19,065 nucleotides of DNA from contig USDZ01000012.1 in assembly GCA_900553525.1 (NCBI GenBank), forward strand, positions 1-19,065, given 5' to 3'. The DNA comes from an uncultured Oscillospiraceae bacterium (GTDB taxonomy: Bacteria > Bacillota > Clostridia > Oscillospirales > Acutalibacteraceae). The stretch's first letter is position 1, and each line of letters begins with the position of its first letter. Of the stretch, positions 1-9,028 are shown piece after piece. Under the pieces are notes generated by a model. The model did no database searches. It worked only from the letters and a program-made list of their open reading frames with translations, and had not been told where the DNA came from. A program made the translations under genes and the position numbers.

Positions 1-3000
1 CGCCTCCAGGAATTCCGCCGATCCAAGCTTGAGATCGGTTGTATCCTGAATTTCTGCCTTTACCGCGTTCCAGAGTTTTCCCCAGGTCTTGCTATCGGCC
101 CAGCTTGCAGGTTTCATGGCGATATCGCGCAGGCCATTCCGGTTCATCAGGATATCCTTCATGCCTCTGGCCGTGTCCATCTCAAAGAATCCAAGGTCTT
201 TCCAATAAGCAATGGGGGCATATTGGTTCATCTCGTCGACATCAGACTTCGCGGCCAACCCCTTCGCCAGATATTTAGGATCGATGAGTGCCGCCGCACG
301 CAAATACGCTGTGGGCTGCTGGATAATGACCCGCAGGTTTGCTCCAACCGCCGCCGCTTTCATGTTGGAAAGCAGTTTGTCGCCAATAGTCGGAGGAGTT
401 TGCTTAGAAACGCCGTTGATGTCCTCCACTAGTTTGTTCCAGTAGGATATCGCATCATGCCCGAGTGCCCTTTCGATGCTTTCTTTGACGCTTCCACGAA
501 CTTCTCCTCCCGGGTCAGACGCTTTGAAGTTGATCACCTTGTTCATATCGGCCAGGGGAACCACAAAGGCGTTGTAGCTGCCCATCTGATCCGCTTGCCT
601 GGTAAACACATCAAAGATATCTTCCACCATGATCGGATTGTTGGCTCCGGTTACGGTAGATTTTGTCATCCCGAGATTTTTAAGTATGGCGTCCTGGTGC
701 TTGAGGTCCCCTTGCATGGTGGTGATATAGTTCTTGTCGGAAACGATAGGGAAGTAGTTTGGCTCGGTGAATTTCCGGTACCCATACAGCTTCATGGAGA
801 CTTCGTTTCCCCATTCCGCTGTTGTCTTGAAGAAATCCGCAATCCCGTCCGCTACCATCCGCTGCTCCGGCGTGAGTGTTCCGACGATTTCTGCCAGGTC
901 TTGCGCCGTCAGCGTGACAGGACGAAAGGCTTTGTCAACCTGTGTTCCCTTTACCGTGTCCGATGGCCGAATCCCACCGCCTAAGATATGCCCCCGCGCC
1001 TGATCCCGTTTCGACAGTTCATACAGGCTCATGATCTGCGCCGTGTTCAGAGATACGGTTCCGCCTTTTACCTTAAAGGCATGCTTTTCCGCTTTCGGGC
1101 CGCTCCACGTATCCGTGTCAATCCCCTTCAAAAGCCTCTGCATGTAGGCGACTGCCTCTGCTGTATTCCGGATTTTCCGGTCGAAGGCTCTCCGGAGTGG
1201 CCGATACAGTTCGTTGTATGCGGTATCCCCCAATTCCTCGAAATAGCTGGGTGCGTCCATCATATCGTAACTCATCAGGCGTTTTCCAAGCCCTATGAGA
1301 CCGGTATATTCCCTGGCGTTCTTTTGGCTCGCCAAGTCCAAATGGATACCATGTGCTACCGTTTCTGCCTGGCGCGTCTGTTCCCCGGCTATGAGGTTGT
1401 TTGCGTTTGTGAGCATGCTTTTCAGCGCCGACACGACATGCGCCAGTTCGCCGAGTTGCGCCCCGGTCATGTCCTCGATCCGCACTCGCCTTGCGTTTTG
1501 GATGAGGTCCGCAATGTTGGGGATCAAATCCGGGTCGGCGTTGTCAAGCATCGCCTGCATCTCGCTGTACATGTCGTTTTCGCTGTTTAATATGGTATTC
1601 ATCTGATTGAACAGTTTTTGCATCGCCTCAGTCCGCATGGTGGGCTTGCCTTTGCTGTTCAGCCGGCTAGAACTGAAATCAATGGTGTTTACGAACTCCG
1701 CCACAGCTTTCCGGAACGGCTCCGGCACATGCTTCTTGTCGGTGGGATGGGTCAACCATCTTCCAAGCTCCATCGTGTCCCGGATGATCCTGGGCTTATA
1801 CCGGCGCACCAGGGCGCTTTCCTGTCTTTTCGCGGAAGCGGCCTTTCGCTGTTCTCGCACCTTTTCCATTTGCGCCGCCAGACGCAGGCGGTTTTCGTCC
1901 TTCAAATCCTTCCGTTTTTGGCGCTGTTCCTGGATCAATGCCTGTTCCCTGGCTTCGTAACCTTTCCGAATCGCATGAATCCGGTTTTCGTATTTGGCCC
2001 GCAGTTGGTTCAGTTCGGCCTTTTTCTTGTCCGCGAAAGTGTGTATTTCCGGAATATTGAAATATTCCTCATACATCCGCATAGCCAAGTCATAAGCAGC
2101 TTCCGTCGAATCCATGCCATATGGATTGACATACGACGGTTTGACTGTTCGCAAGGCGTCCGCTACCGCCTGTGGCTGCTCCTGTATGGGAGTGTCTGGG
2201 GAAAAGAATTCCGGCCATTTTCCGCTGATTTCCGGCCACAGGCTATCGAGGCTCGCGCCATCGTTTGTCAGGCGGATACCTCCGAAATGTTCCTTCCGGA
2301 ACCGTTCGTAATCCATCCCGGACCGTATGTCTTGTGGTAGAGAAATAGCCGTCTTGCGGAAATACTCCCGCATGTCTTTGTAATGATCATACAAACTCGA
2401 ATCCAAATCGGAAGATTCCCTCAAAACACTGTTTGCGATATCCACAGACACGTCCATTGCCTCGTCGAAATTGGAATCCGGATCGTTGGCTATGTAGTCA
2501 AGCAGGGCCTCCAGGTTCTTCACAAGAGTGCCTTTGTCGTAGGAGCTTCTAGTTTCTTTCAAAATGGAGTCCGCCAATTTTTCGAGACTGCCCGGTTTGG
2601 CCTTGTGTCCCTTCGTTAGTTTAAATTCCTCGCGCAAGGTATTCACTTGTTCGCGGAGGGTTTGATTTTCTTCCGTCAAAAGGTCCACATCTACCGGAGA
2701 CACGTCTTCCAGGAAGAATCGTAATTCCGGGGCTTCGTTCAATGCGCGTACTCGGTCCGCATTGTCATCGGCCTTGTACTCCACCGTCTTGATTCCAGCC
2801 GCTTCAAGCTGATTTTTCAAGTTTCCATCCAGCGTGTCCGGTATAATGGCGGCATCCACATCTTCCAATCCCGCCGTCTCTCGGTACTCTACGCCGGAAG
2901 AATTCGCCATCTCTCCGGAAAGCGAAAAAATATCCGCCACGAGATCGTCCGTGACGGCGAATTTTCCCAGCGATTCCAGGGACTTCCGGATATCCTCTTT

Positions 3001-6000
3001 TGTGCGGCTTCTGGACAACACATCCAGCAGCGCGCGGCTGGCTTCCATCATGTCAGCCGTACGGCGCCCCGCCATACGCTCGGCAATGGAGGAAAGGCGG
3101 GGACCAAAATCTGTGTCTCGGGCCGGCGTTTCCGTATCATACGAAAGGGACGCTTCCGGGCGGAAGATGAGGCTAATGTCCCCGGTGCCGTTCTTACGAA
3201 TCGGCGGAAGCCCGGATTGCACAGCGCCATCCAAATCTTCTGCCGTGATACCGTGGTATGCCGTAACACCTTTAACCTTTTCTACCGCGTCATCCATATA
3301 GAATCGGATATCCGGATCGGATGTCGGGGTATTGTTGTCCACACGCTTGATTTGATCCGGACGCAATGCAACAAAGGATAGGCCCCCGAACTCTTCATCC
3401 CTCACCATCACCCCGTCATATCCGTTCCAACTTAGCCAATCAGCAAAATTCTCCCCTTTCTCATAAGGGGTGTCTCCTTCTGTACCGGCTATTTCGGAGG
3501 CGAGCCCTTCAACAGTACCGGCCTCGTATGGCCTGGTTATGTTTAAATAGACCTTTTCGACCCTCGATACCCCCATCTTTTCTCCCATGTCTTCTTGAGA
3601 GTTGAACCAAAAACCAACATGGGCTGTTGCGGCAAGGTACTCGTCGTTTGCGTTGGAATCCGTGTTCTCGCCCAATTTCCCCCTGTCAAACACCGTAAAA
3701 TCATCACTCGTAGCATGATACACGGGCATCAGATTGCCTTCTCCATACCAATACTCACCGTCATCATCCAGCCGCACTTTACTGTCCTTGAAAAAATCCG
3801 CCTGCTCTTTTGTGAGCGGGCGGCCTTCACTGTCATGTTCCTCATCAAGATAATAACGGGACCCGGTATCTCTTTTCGATCTTTTGGGTATGCTGGTATT
3901 GACAGTACCAGGATTTTCTCCTATACTGTTATTGGAAGCTGTACCGCCGGTCGTTTCGGGCGTTAAAGACAGGGGGCCGCTCGCCGGAGCATCTGTCGCG
4001 GTGGCAAGGCTTCCTTTTTTTGTGCTCGTATACATCGTCTGCACCGCTAAGTCGCGGTGCTTTCTGGATACATACGACACAACGGTCGTGCGCCCATTGA
4101 TTGTTTTGGAAAACCGGATCACCGGTTTCCCTTCGTACAGCTTCCGGGACAAGGATATGCTGTCCGGAGACGAAATTACCTCCGGGATATTCATGATGTC
4201 TTCCTTCGTGATAGCGCGTTGGCCCCGCGCACGTTCAAATGCCTCATTCCCGTGCGAATGAACCAGGATTTTCCGGATTTCCTGCGCCTGGATCGTGCAG
4301 TTGTATCCGTCGATATCCATGCCGGTCTCATCCATGACCCGCTGTGCCAAATCAGAAGGAACCCGGCCAAAATACATCTTTTTGTCCAGGTTCCTCTTAT
4401 TCAGCGCATCGTCGATGAACTGTTCCAACTGCGCGTCGCTCTCATACACCACAATGCTTTTGCTTCCCGCCCAGTTCTCCTTCTGATGATCCGTGTACCC
4501 TTCCAGGTAATACCTTGTCTCGCTGCCAGTTTCCGCGGCGGCATTTTTTTGCACCGCCTCCCGGTTGGCTTCGAAAACCCCCCTCGCCTGTTCCGCCAGC
4601 GTTTCCAGGGAGTCCCCTTCAAACAGGCCGTTCAGGCGGTTGTACATCTTCTCCGATCCGGACATCGCGTATTCGCAAAGGTCACATGTGATTTCTTCGA
4701 GTACGATATCGGTTGAATACCGGTCCTTGTATGTTTCCAAGCACCCGATGTTATAAAAACTGAACTCCTCACTATTGTAGTCGATCCTTCGTTGAGCAGC
4801 CTCCAAAAAGCGCCCTTCGCCATGCTTGTTCTGCCGCATGAACTGGTGAAACAGCTCGTGAAAGACATAATCCGCATCCGTGTCGGCTTCGGCAAAAATC
4901 GCGTCAAACCCGCTCCGGATAAAAGCCGTCCCGTCCATGACACGGGGCTTCCCGTCAAAAAGAATCTCCGATCCACTGGGGACATGGTACAGGTCGTACC
5001 CATATTCCTTCGCGATGGCGGCATTGCGCTTCTGCTTTTCGTTCAGGCTTTCTTTTCTGACGGATTCGAATTCTGCTCGGCCTGCCTCAGTTTCAATTGA
5101 CGTTCGATGGCTTTTTTGGTGTCCTCCTCGCGCTGCCTTTTTCTCTCCGGGTCGTTTAGAATCTCCCGCATCCTTTCTTCCGGGATGTCTTCCAAATAGG
5201 TTCTTTTCTCCATTATCCGTACCTCCCATAGTTCCATTTTCCGCCCCCATGTTACCACGGGCCACGGAGGATTGCAAGTTTTCCCCGGCGAAATAGGCCG
5301 TCTGCACGGAAACTGGGGACATCATCTGTCCCGCCAGTCCTGCATATTGTATGGCTTCCCCCATGGGTACGCCGTGTTTCGCCTGCGTCATGAAATAATC
5401 GAACGCCGTTTGATAAGTTGATATAGGCAGCGAACCGTCGAACCCGGAAACAAAAGCCCTGGCCGTATTGGTGTCATACTTCGACGCCGTGTCGTATAGC
5501 TGCCGTATCTGCGGGTCGGCTATTTCTACATCGTAAAGAGGAACGTTAGTCCCATCCGACAACGTGACGGTCACATCTCCGTCACGGACAGATGCAACCC
5601 CCTGCACCGTGACATCGGTGTCCCCCATTCTCGCTTGAGCATCCATTGGGGTTGCCGTCTCTACATTAAATGAAACGGGAGCGTTTGTATCGGACGCCGC
5701 GTTTGCCGGATTGCCGTATTGGACGCCTGAAGGCCTGCTTTGGACGGCTTCGGGTTTGGTATACACAGTGCCAAGCGGTGCCGTTTCTGCGCCGTTTTGG
5801 GCATCTCCGTCGAGTCCGTGCGCCATCTGATTGCGCAAGGATTCAATCTGCTCTAGCGCCTTAGTCTCCAGACCGATTTCCAACTGCCCAACTTTTTTAG
5901 GAGAGAGCGTCTTTCCCTGATTTTGTCTTTCAGCCAGTTCTTCTGCAAGCTTGTACAGCGGGTCGCTGGAATCCAGTTTCAGCCCTTCGTCGATGGTCAG

Positions 6001-7959
6001 GTCGATCTCGCCGGAACGCAGAATCTGGTTTCCAACGCTTCTGGTATCAACGTTGCGATTGGCCATGTTGATGACCCCCGACGCCCCGCCCATTACCAGA
6101 CCGGAAAGGGCGCCTCCAACGCCTGCCTTTGCCACCTGTCCTACGCAATCGAGAAACGCCTGCTTTTTGGCCTCTGTTTCGCTCAAACCCTGTTCTTGAT
6201 ACGCCTGAACCGCCATGGAAAAATCCGAAGATTCTCCCATGATGGCCGTGTCGGACAAGATGTTGGCAATTTCAGTAAGCATCTCTTCCGACGCTTCCAC
6301 TCCGGATTGTTTGATCTTGTCTTTCAGAATCGATTTCCAACCGGTAACGTGTTTTGTCTTAAGCAAGCGGTCGATACTGATTTTCTCAAATAGTACCTCG
6401 GCCGCACCTGCGGCCAGCCCTCCCCAAAACGCCTGACTGTTACTGCCGCCGCGTTCAATGACGTTTTTTGCCTGATTGGACGCGGCGGACGCTCCCATGA
6501 GGAACACCGCGCCGCTTCCGAATGTCGCTACTTGAGCCATGCTGTCAGCCACGCTCATACCTGTTTGATACAGGAAAGACGCCACGTTTTCGCCAAACAG
6601 ATTCCAATCCGTGCTTTCCTCGATGTTTTTGGATACCGTGCTACGGATTGTACTCACATAATTAGTGGCGTCCATGTCGTAGACGTTCAAAGGCACATAG
6701 TTTTCAAGGTCGTTCACGTCGTTGTGGCCGGCGTTGTTAATCCACAGCCGGATATAATCGAGCCCCTGAAAAGGAGACATAATAACAGAAGATATGGAAG
6801 CAGATAATCCGGAAAGGAAGTCTTTATCGGCATACTGTTCCCACTCTTTCTGTTTTTTCCGGTACTCTTCCGCATCCTCCAGGCTCTGTTCATATCCGAT
6901 TATGCGGTCATAATCATATCCTTTTTCCGACAGCTGGCCTTTGGTTGCGTTCAACTGGTTTTCCAGGTCTTCGTATAGCTGGTGGAGGTTCCCATACCCG
7001 TTTTCCGAGTACATGAACCCACCCCCGCCAATAGAAAAATTCTTAATCGCGTCTTCCGTCAGGCCGTATTTATCTTTCAAATACGCTTTATAACCGGGTA
7101 CTTCCTTGTCGCCCTTGTGATAAAGAACTTCGCTTTCAATGGCAGAAACCTTTTCCATGTCGGAACGCAGCAAATTGGCCGATTCATATAACGCGTTCGC
7201 ATCCGGGTCCTCTTTTATAGCAGCCAGTTTCTCCCGATTGTCTATCGTATAATAATATCGGCTGTACTGATCCTGAATCGACTTTTGCTGTTCCTCCAAT
7301 TCTTTAATTTGATCCTTTATCGCTTTCCGGCCGGATATTATTTCGGCAACAGTCTTGTCTCCCCATTGAAATTCGTCCAGCTGCTTGTTAAGTTCGGCTA
7401 AAGTCTTCTCGTTTGCGGATTTGGCCTGCTCCAAGCTTGACATGACGGATTCCGCCGCCGCCTCGTCCCCGCTCGCAATCAAATAATCCTGGAATTCTTT
7501 TTCGCCACTCAGGCTGTTTCGGAAATCCCTTTCCTGAGACAAACCCTGTCTTGTCTTTTCGAGCATTCCTATAGCCGTATTGATGTCTTCAATCGTACCG
7601 GTAGACGTGCCGTCTCCATAATTGGCGTCATATACGCTTCTGTTTTCGGAGAATTGCGTGTTCAGCCGAAGCCCTCTCCGGATGAGATCGTTAATGTTTT
7701 GGGTATACTGGCTGACGCTCGTATCGATTTCCGACGGGGATTTGTAGGTGTTTTTCCACGCTTCCGCCTGTTTTGATATGGAGTCTAATGCGGAAGTGGT
7801 GTCTTGGAACCAGGAATTGAGGTCCGGAGCCGGACTCCGCTTTCCCTCTATGTACCGGTCCAGGGAAAATCCGCCTGTTTCTTTGCTCCAAACGTTGCGA
7901 TTTTCCTGGTTATCCACAGAACCTTTTTTGTGGATATAATCATCAAGAGAAAATCCCAT
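1..7959 (-). CDS. Giant polyvalent protein (partial, at least 2653 aa): metallopeptidase, PBECR-like and ADP-ribosyltransferase-like domains
   Basis: A single minus-strand frame is open from the ATG at 7957-7959 to the window edge, so the C-terminus is missing. The start follows an AGGAGCGAAGGA ribosome site and lies 11 bases after the previous stop. Visible layout by residue: duplicated GFSLDxYI motif (2-9, 30-37); polar coiled-coil region to about 400; Gly/Ala-rich hydrophobic stretches (about 474-530 and 610-632); a small beta-type segment (about 784-890); zincin motif HELFH (1034-1038) with a later EE/D group (1088, 1089, 1093); PBECR-like domain (about 1195-1312); ART-PolyVal-like domain (about 1405-1550; VYHAT at 1413-1417, GFWF at 1449-1452, DQIK at 1535-1538); coiled coils near 1760-1780 and 1985-2050; and a conserved C-terminal region with IIQQPTAYLRAA near 2545. 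Known family: 'polyvalent proteins' of phages and conjugative elements, delivered with DNA. Inference: a virion-ejected multi-effector protein. The domain assignments are by eye; the uninterrupted frame is certain. Confidence 0.9.
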   Translation of the reverse strand, partial: MGFSLDDYIHKKGSVDNQENRNVWSKETGGFSLDRYIEGKRSPAPDLNSWFQDTTSALDSISKQAEAWKNTYKSPSEIDTSVSQYTQNINDLIRRGLRLNTQFSENRSVYDANYGDGTSTGTIEDINTAIGMLEKTRQGLSQERDFRNSLSGEKEFQDYLIASGDEAAAESVMSSLEQAKSANEKTLAELNKQLDEFQWGDKTVAEIISGRKAIKDQIKELEEQQKSIQDQYSRYYYTIDNREKLAAIKEDPDANALYESANLLRSDMEKVSAIESEVLYHKGDKEVPGYKAYLKDKYGLTEDAIKNFSIGGGGFMYSENGYGNLHQLYEDLENQLNATKGQLSEKGYDYDRIIGYEQSLEDAEEYRKKQKEWEQYADKDFLSGLSASISSVIMSPFQGLDYIRLWINNAGHNDVNDLENYVPLNVYDMDATNYVSTIRSTVSKNIEESTDWNLFGENVASFLYQTGMSVADSMAQVATFGSGAVFLMGASAASNQAKNVIERGGSNSQAFWGGLAAGAAEVLFEKISIDRLLKTKHVTGWKSILKDKIKQSGVEASEEMLTEIANILSDTAIMGESSDFSMAVQAYQEQGLSETEAKKQAFLDCVGQVAKAGVGGALSGLVMGGASGVINMANRNVDTRSVGNQILRSGEIDLTIDEGLKLDSSDPLYKLAEELAERQNQGKTLSPKKVGQLEIGLETKALEQIESLRNQMAHGLDGDAQNGAETAPLGTVYTKPEAVQSRPSGVQYGNPANAASDTNAPVSFNVETATPMDAQARMGDTDVTVQGVASVRDGDVTVTLSDGTNVPLYDVEIADPQIRQLYDTASKYDTNTARAFVSGFDGSLPISTYQTAFDYFMTQAKHGVPMGEAIQYAGLAGQMMSPVSVQTAYFAGENLQSSVARGNMGAENGTMGGTDNGEKNLFGRHPGRKDAGDSKRPGEKKAARGGHQKSHRTSIETEAGRAEFESVRKESLNEKQKRNAAIAKEYGYDLYHVPSGSEILFDGKPRVMDGTAFIRSGFDAIFAEADTDADYVFHELFHQFMRQNKHGEGRFLEAAQRRIDYNSEEFSFYNIGCLETYKDRYSTDIVLEEITCDLCEYAMSGSEKMYNRLNGLFEGDSLETLAEQARGVFEANREAVQKNAAAETGSETRYYLEGYTDHQKENWAGSKSIVVYESDAQLEQFIDDALNKRNLDKKMYFGRVPSDLAQRVMDETGMDIDGYNCTIQAQEIRKILVHSHGNEAFERARGQRAITKEDIMNIPEVISSPDSISLSRKLYEGKPVIRFSKTINGRTTVVSYVSRKHRDLAVQTMYTSTKKGSLATATDAPASGPLSLTPETTGGTASNNSIGENPGTVNTSIPKRSKRDTGSRYYLDEEHDSEGRPLTKEQADFFKDSKVRLDDDGEYWYGEGNLMPVYHATSDDFTVFDRGKLGENTDSNANDEYLAATAHVGFWFNSQEDMGEKMGVSRVEKVYLNITRPYEAGTVEGLASEIAGTEGDTPYEKGENFADWLSWNGYDGVMVRDEEFGGLSFVALRPDQIKRVDNNTPTSDPDIRFYMDDAVEKVKGVTAYHGITAEDLDGAVQSGLPPIRKNGTGDISLIFRPEASLSYDTETPARDTDFGPRLSSIAERMAGRRTADMMEASRALLDVLSRSRTKEDIRKSLESLGKFAVTDDLVADIFSLSGEMANSSGVEYRETAGLEDVDAAIIPDTLDGNLKNQLEAAGIKTVEYKADDNADRVRALNEAPELRFFLEDVSPVDVDLLTEENQTLREQVNTLREEFKLTKGHKAKPGSLEKLADSILKETRSSYDKGTLVKNLEALLDYIANDPDSNFDEAMDVSVDIANSVLRESSDLDSSLYDHYKDMREYFRKTAISLPQDIRSGMDYERFRKEHFGGIRLTNDGASLDSLWPEISGKWPEFFSPDTPIQEQPQAVADALRTVKPSYVNPYGMDSTEAAYDLAMRMYEEYFNIPEIHTFADKKKAELNQLRAKYENRIHAIRKGYEAREQALIQEQRQKRKDLKDENRLRLAAQMEKVREQRKAASAKRQESALVRRYKPRIIRDTMELGRWLTHPTDKKHVPEPFRKAVAEFVNTIDFSSSRLNSKGKPTMRTEAMQKLFNQMNTILNSENDMYSEMQAMLDNADPDLIPNIADLIQNARRVRIEDMTGAQLGELAHVVSALKSMLTNANNLIAGEQTRQAETVAHGIHLDLASQKNAREYTGLIGLGKRLMSYDMMDAPSYFEELGDTAYNELYRPLRRAFDRKIRNTAEAVAYMQRLLKGIDTDTWSGPKAEKHAFKVKGGTVSLNTAQIMSLYELSKRDQARGHILGGGIRPSDTVKGTQVDKAFRPVTLTAQDLAEIVGTLTPEQRMVADGIADFFKTTAEWGNEVSMKLYGYRKFTEPNYFPIVSDKNYITTMQGDLKHQDAILKNLGMTKSTVTGANNPIMVEDIFDVFTRQADQMGSYNAFVVPLADMNKVINFKASDPGGEVRGSVKESIERALGHDAISYWNKLVEDINGVSKQTPPTIGDKLLSNMKAAAVGANLRVIIQQPTAYLRAAALIDPKYLAKGLAAKSDVDEMNQYAPIAYWKDLGFFEMDTARGMKDILMNRNGLRDIAMKPASWADSKTWGKLWNAVKAEIQDTTDLKLGSAEFLEA

Positions 7960-7970
7960 ATCCTTCGCTC

Positions 7971-9017
7971 CTATTTCATATACAACTCGTACACGTTTGC
8001 CAAATATTCATAGTAGTTTTTGCTTCCAAGCGTCAAACTGTACTTTCCGTTGTACCCATTTTCTTTTTCTTGGTGGAACTGGGCTTCCGTGAGAACAGGC
8101 TTGTCTTTCCCGATAATATCCAGTAATTCTTCTCTGGACACCGGTACAAATCTGTCTTGATTCGACTCAGAATCCGATGCAGAGCCCCCCACATACACCT
8201 GATAAATAAAGGCCGCGTCTTCGGGATCGATATTCTCAAGATCAACCATCCGTTCAAGATACGCCTTCGCGTCTTCGGGGCTATCATACTTAACGGCCCT
8301 GTTTTGTATAGCGGAATAGAGTTCTTGCTTCGCGCTATTTTGCGCCGCATTTCTTTGCGCGTCAGCCGATTCCTTTTGCAAAGCATAATTCTTTTCCCAT
8401 TGATCATTGGCAATTTGATTCTGCTTTTGCTGTTCGGAAAACTGGCGTTCCCACTGGCTGTCGGATACAGCATCTCGATCCAAGGCATAATCCCGATTAT
8501 AGATCGTATTCTCTCGGTTTCCATAATAGTCAAGGGCGTTGTAATAATCATTCACGCGATCCCGATACCTGTTGTAATCCAGGCTGTCCAGATTCTGAAG
8601 TATTCCCATTTGATTATATAGATTGTCGCCTTGCATCTGGTATCGGTTTAAAGCGGCGTTATAGAGCTCCGGCACAATATTATTGAGTTGCTGAAGATAG
8701 CTGTTATATGCCTGCTGGCCAGCGGATGCGGCTGCTGTAGACGCATACCCACCCGTCAAAGCCGACACATTTCCGACTGTATCCCGCATGGCGTTCTTCC
8801 CCAAAGCAGTGTATTGGTTCTTATACTGCTGATACAGCGGGTCTGCATTCATGTCATAATTAAAATCCTGCCGGTTCATGATCTTGTCCAGAATGGATTG
8901 TACCTGGCCGGTGTACTGCCCCTGATAATCGCCCGGCTTATTGTTCTCCAAATCCGAGAGTTTGTCTTGCACCTGTTTGTAGGATTCGGCCAATTCATCC
9001 TTCTTTTTAGTAGCCAT
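7971..9017 (-). CDS. Polar helical structural protein, candidate internal virion/ejection protein
   Basis: This 348-aa protein starts at an ATG behind a strong AGGAGGGAG ribosome site and ends 11 bases before the giant gene. It has no signal peptide or membrane helix. It opens with a Lys-rich helical stretch (KKKDELAESYKQ) and continues with long Gln-, Asn-, Tyr- and Asp-rich stretches that look helical, for example around residues 40-60 and 180-230. A short Gly/Ala/Ser-rich segment (GGYASTAAASAG) lies near residue 90. Its position directly before the giant polyvalent gene, and its composition, resemble the small ejection proteins encoded next to large internal virion proteins in P22-like phages. 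I do not recognise a named family. The coding assignment is firm and the role is inferred from context. Confidence 0.85.
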   Translation of the reverse strand: MATKKKDELAESYKQVQDKLSDLENNKPGDYQGQYTGQVQSILDKIMNRQDFNYDMNADPLYQQYKNQYTALGKNAMRDTVGNVSALTGGYASTAAASAGQQAYNSYLQQLNNIVPELYNAALNRYQMQGDNLYNQMGILQNLDSLDYNRYRDRVNDYYNALDYYGNRENTIYNRDYALDRDAVSDSQWERQFSEQQKQNQIANDQWEKNYALQKESADAQRNAAQNSAKQELYSAIQNRAVKYDSPEDAKAYLERMVDLENIDPEDAAFIYQVYVGGSASDSESNQDRFVPVSREELLDIIGKDKPVLTEAQFHQEKENGYNGKYSLTLGSKNYYEYLANVYELYMK

Positions 9018-9028
9018 ATAACTCCCTC

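Noticed and set aside
457..2340. Several long plus-strand open frames (up to 240 codons) opposite the giant gene
   Set aside because: They are antisense to a continuous coding frame with recognisable domains, overlap each other in different frames, and show compositions expected from reverse reading of that frame.
8033..8551. Second minus-strand frame of 172 codons inside the 348-aa gene
   Set aside because: It is an out-of-frame shadow rich in Ile, Arg and Lys, without a ribosome site; the 348-aa frame has a strong site and a sensible composition.
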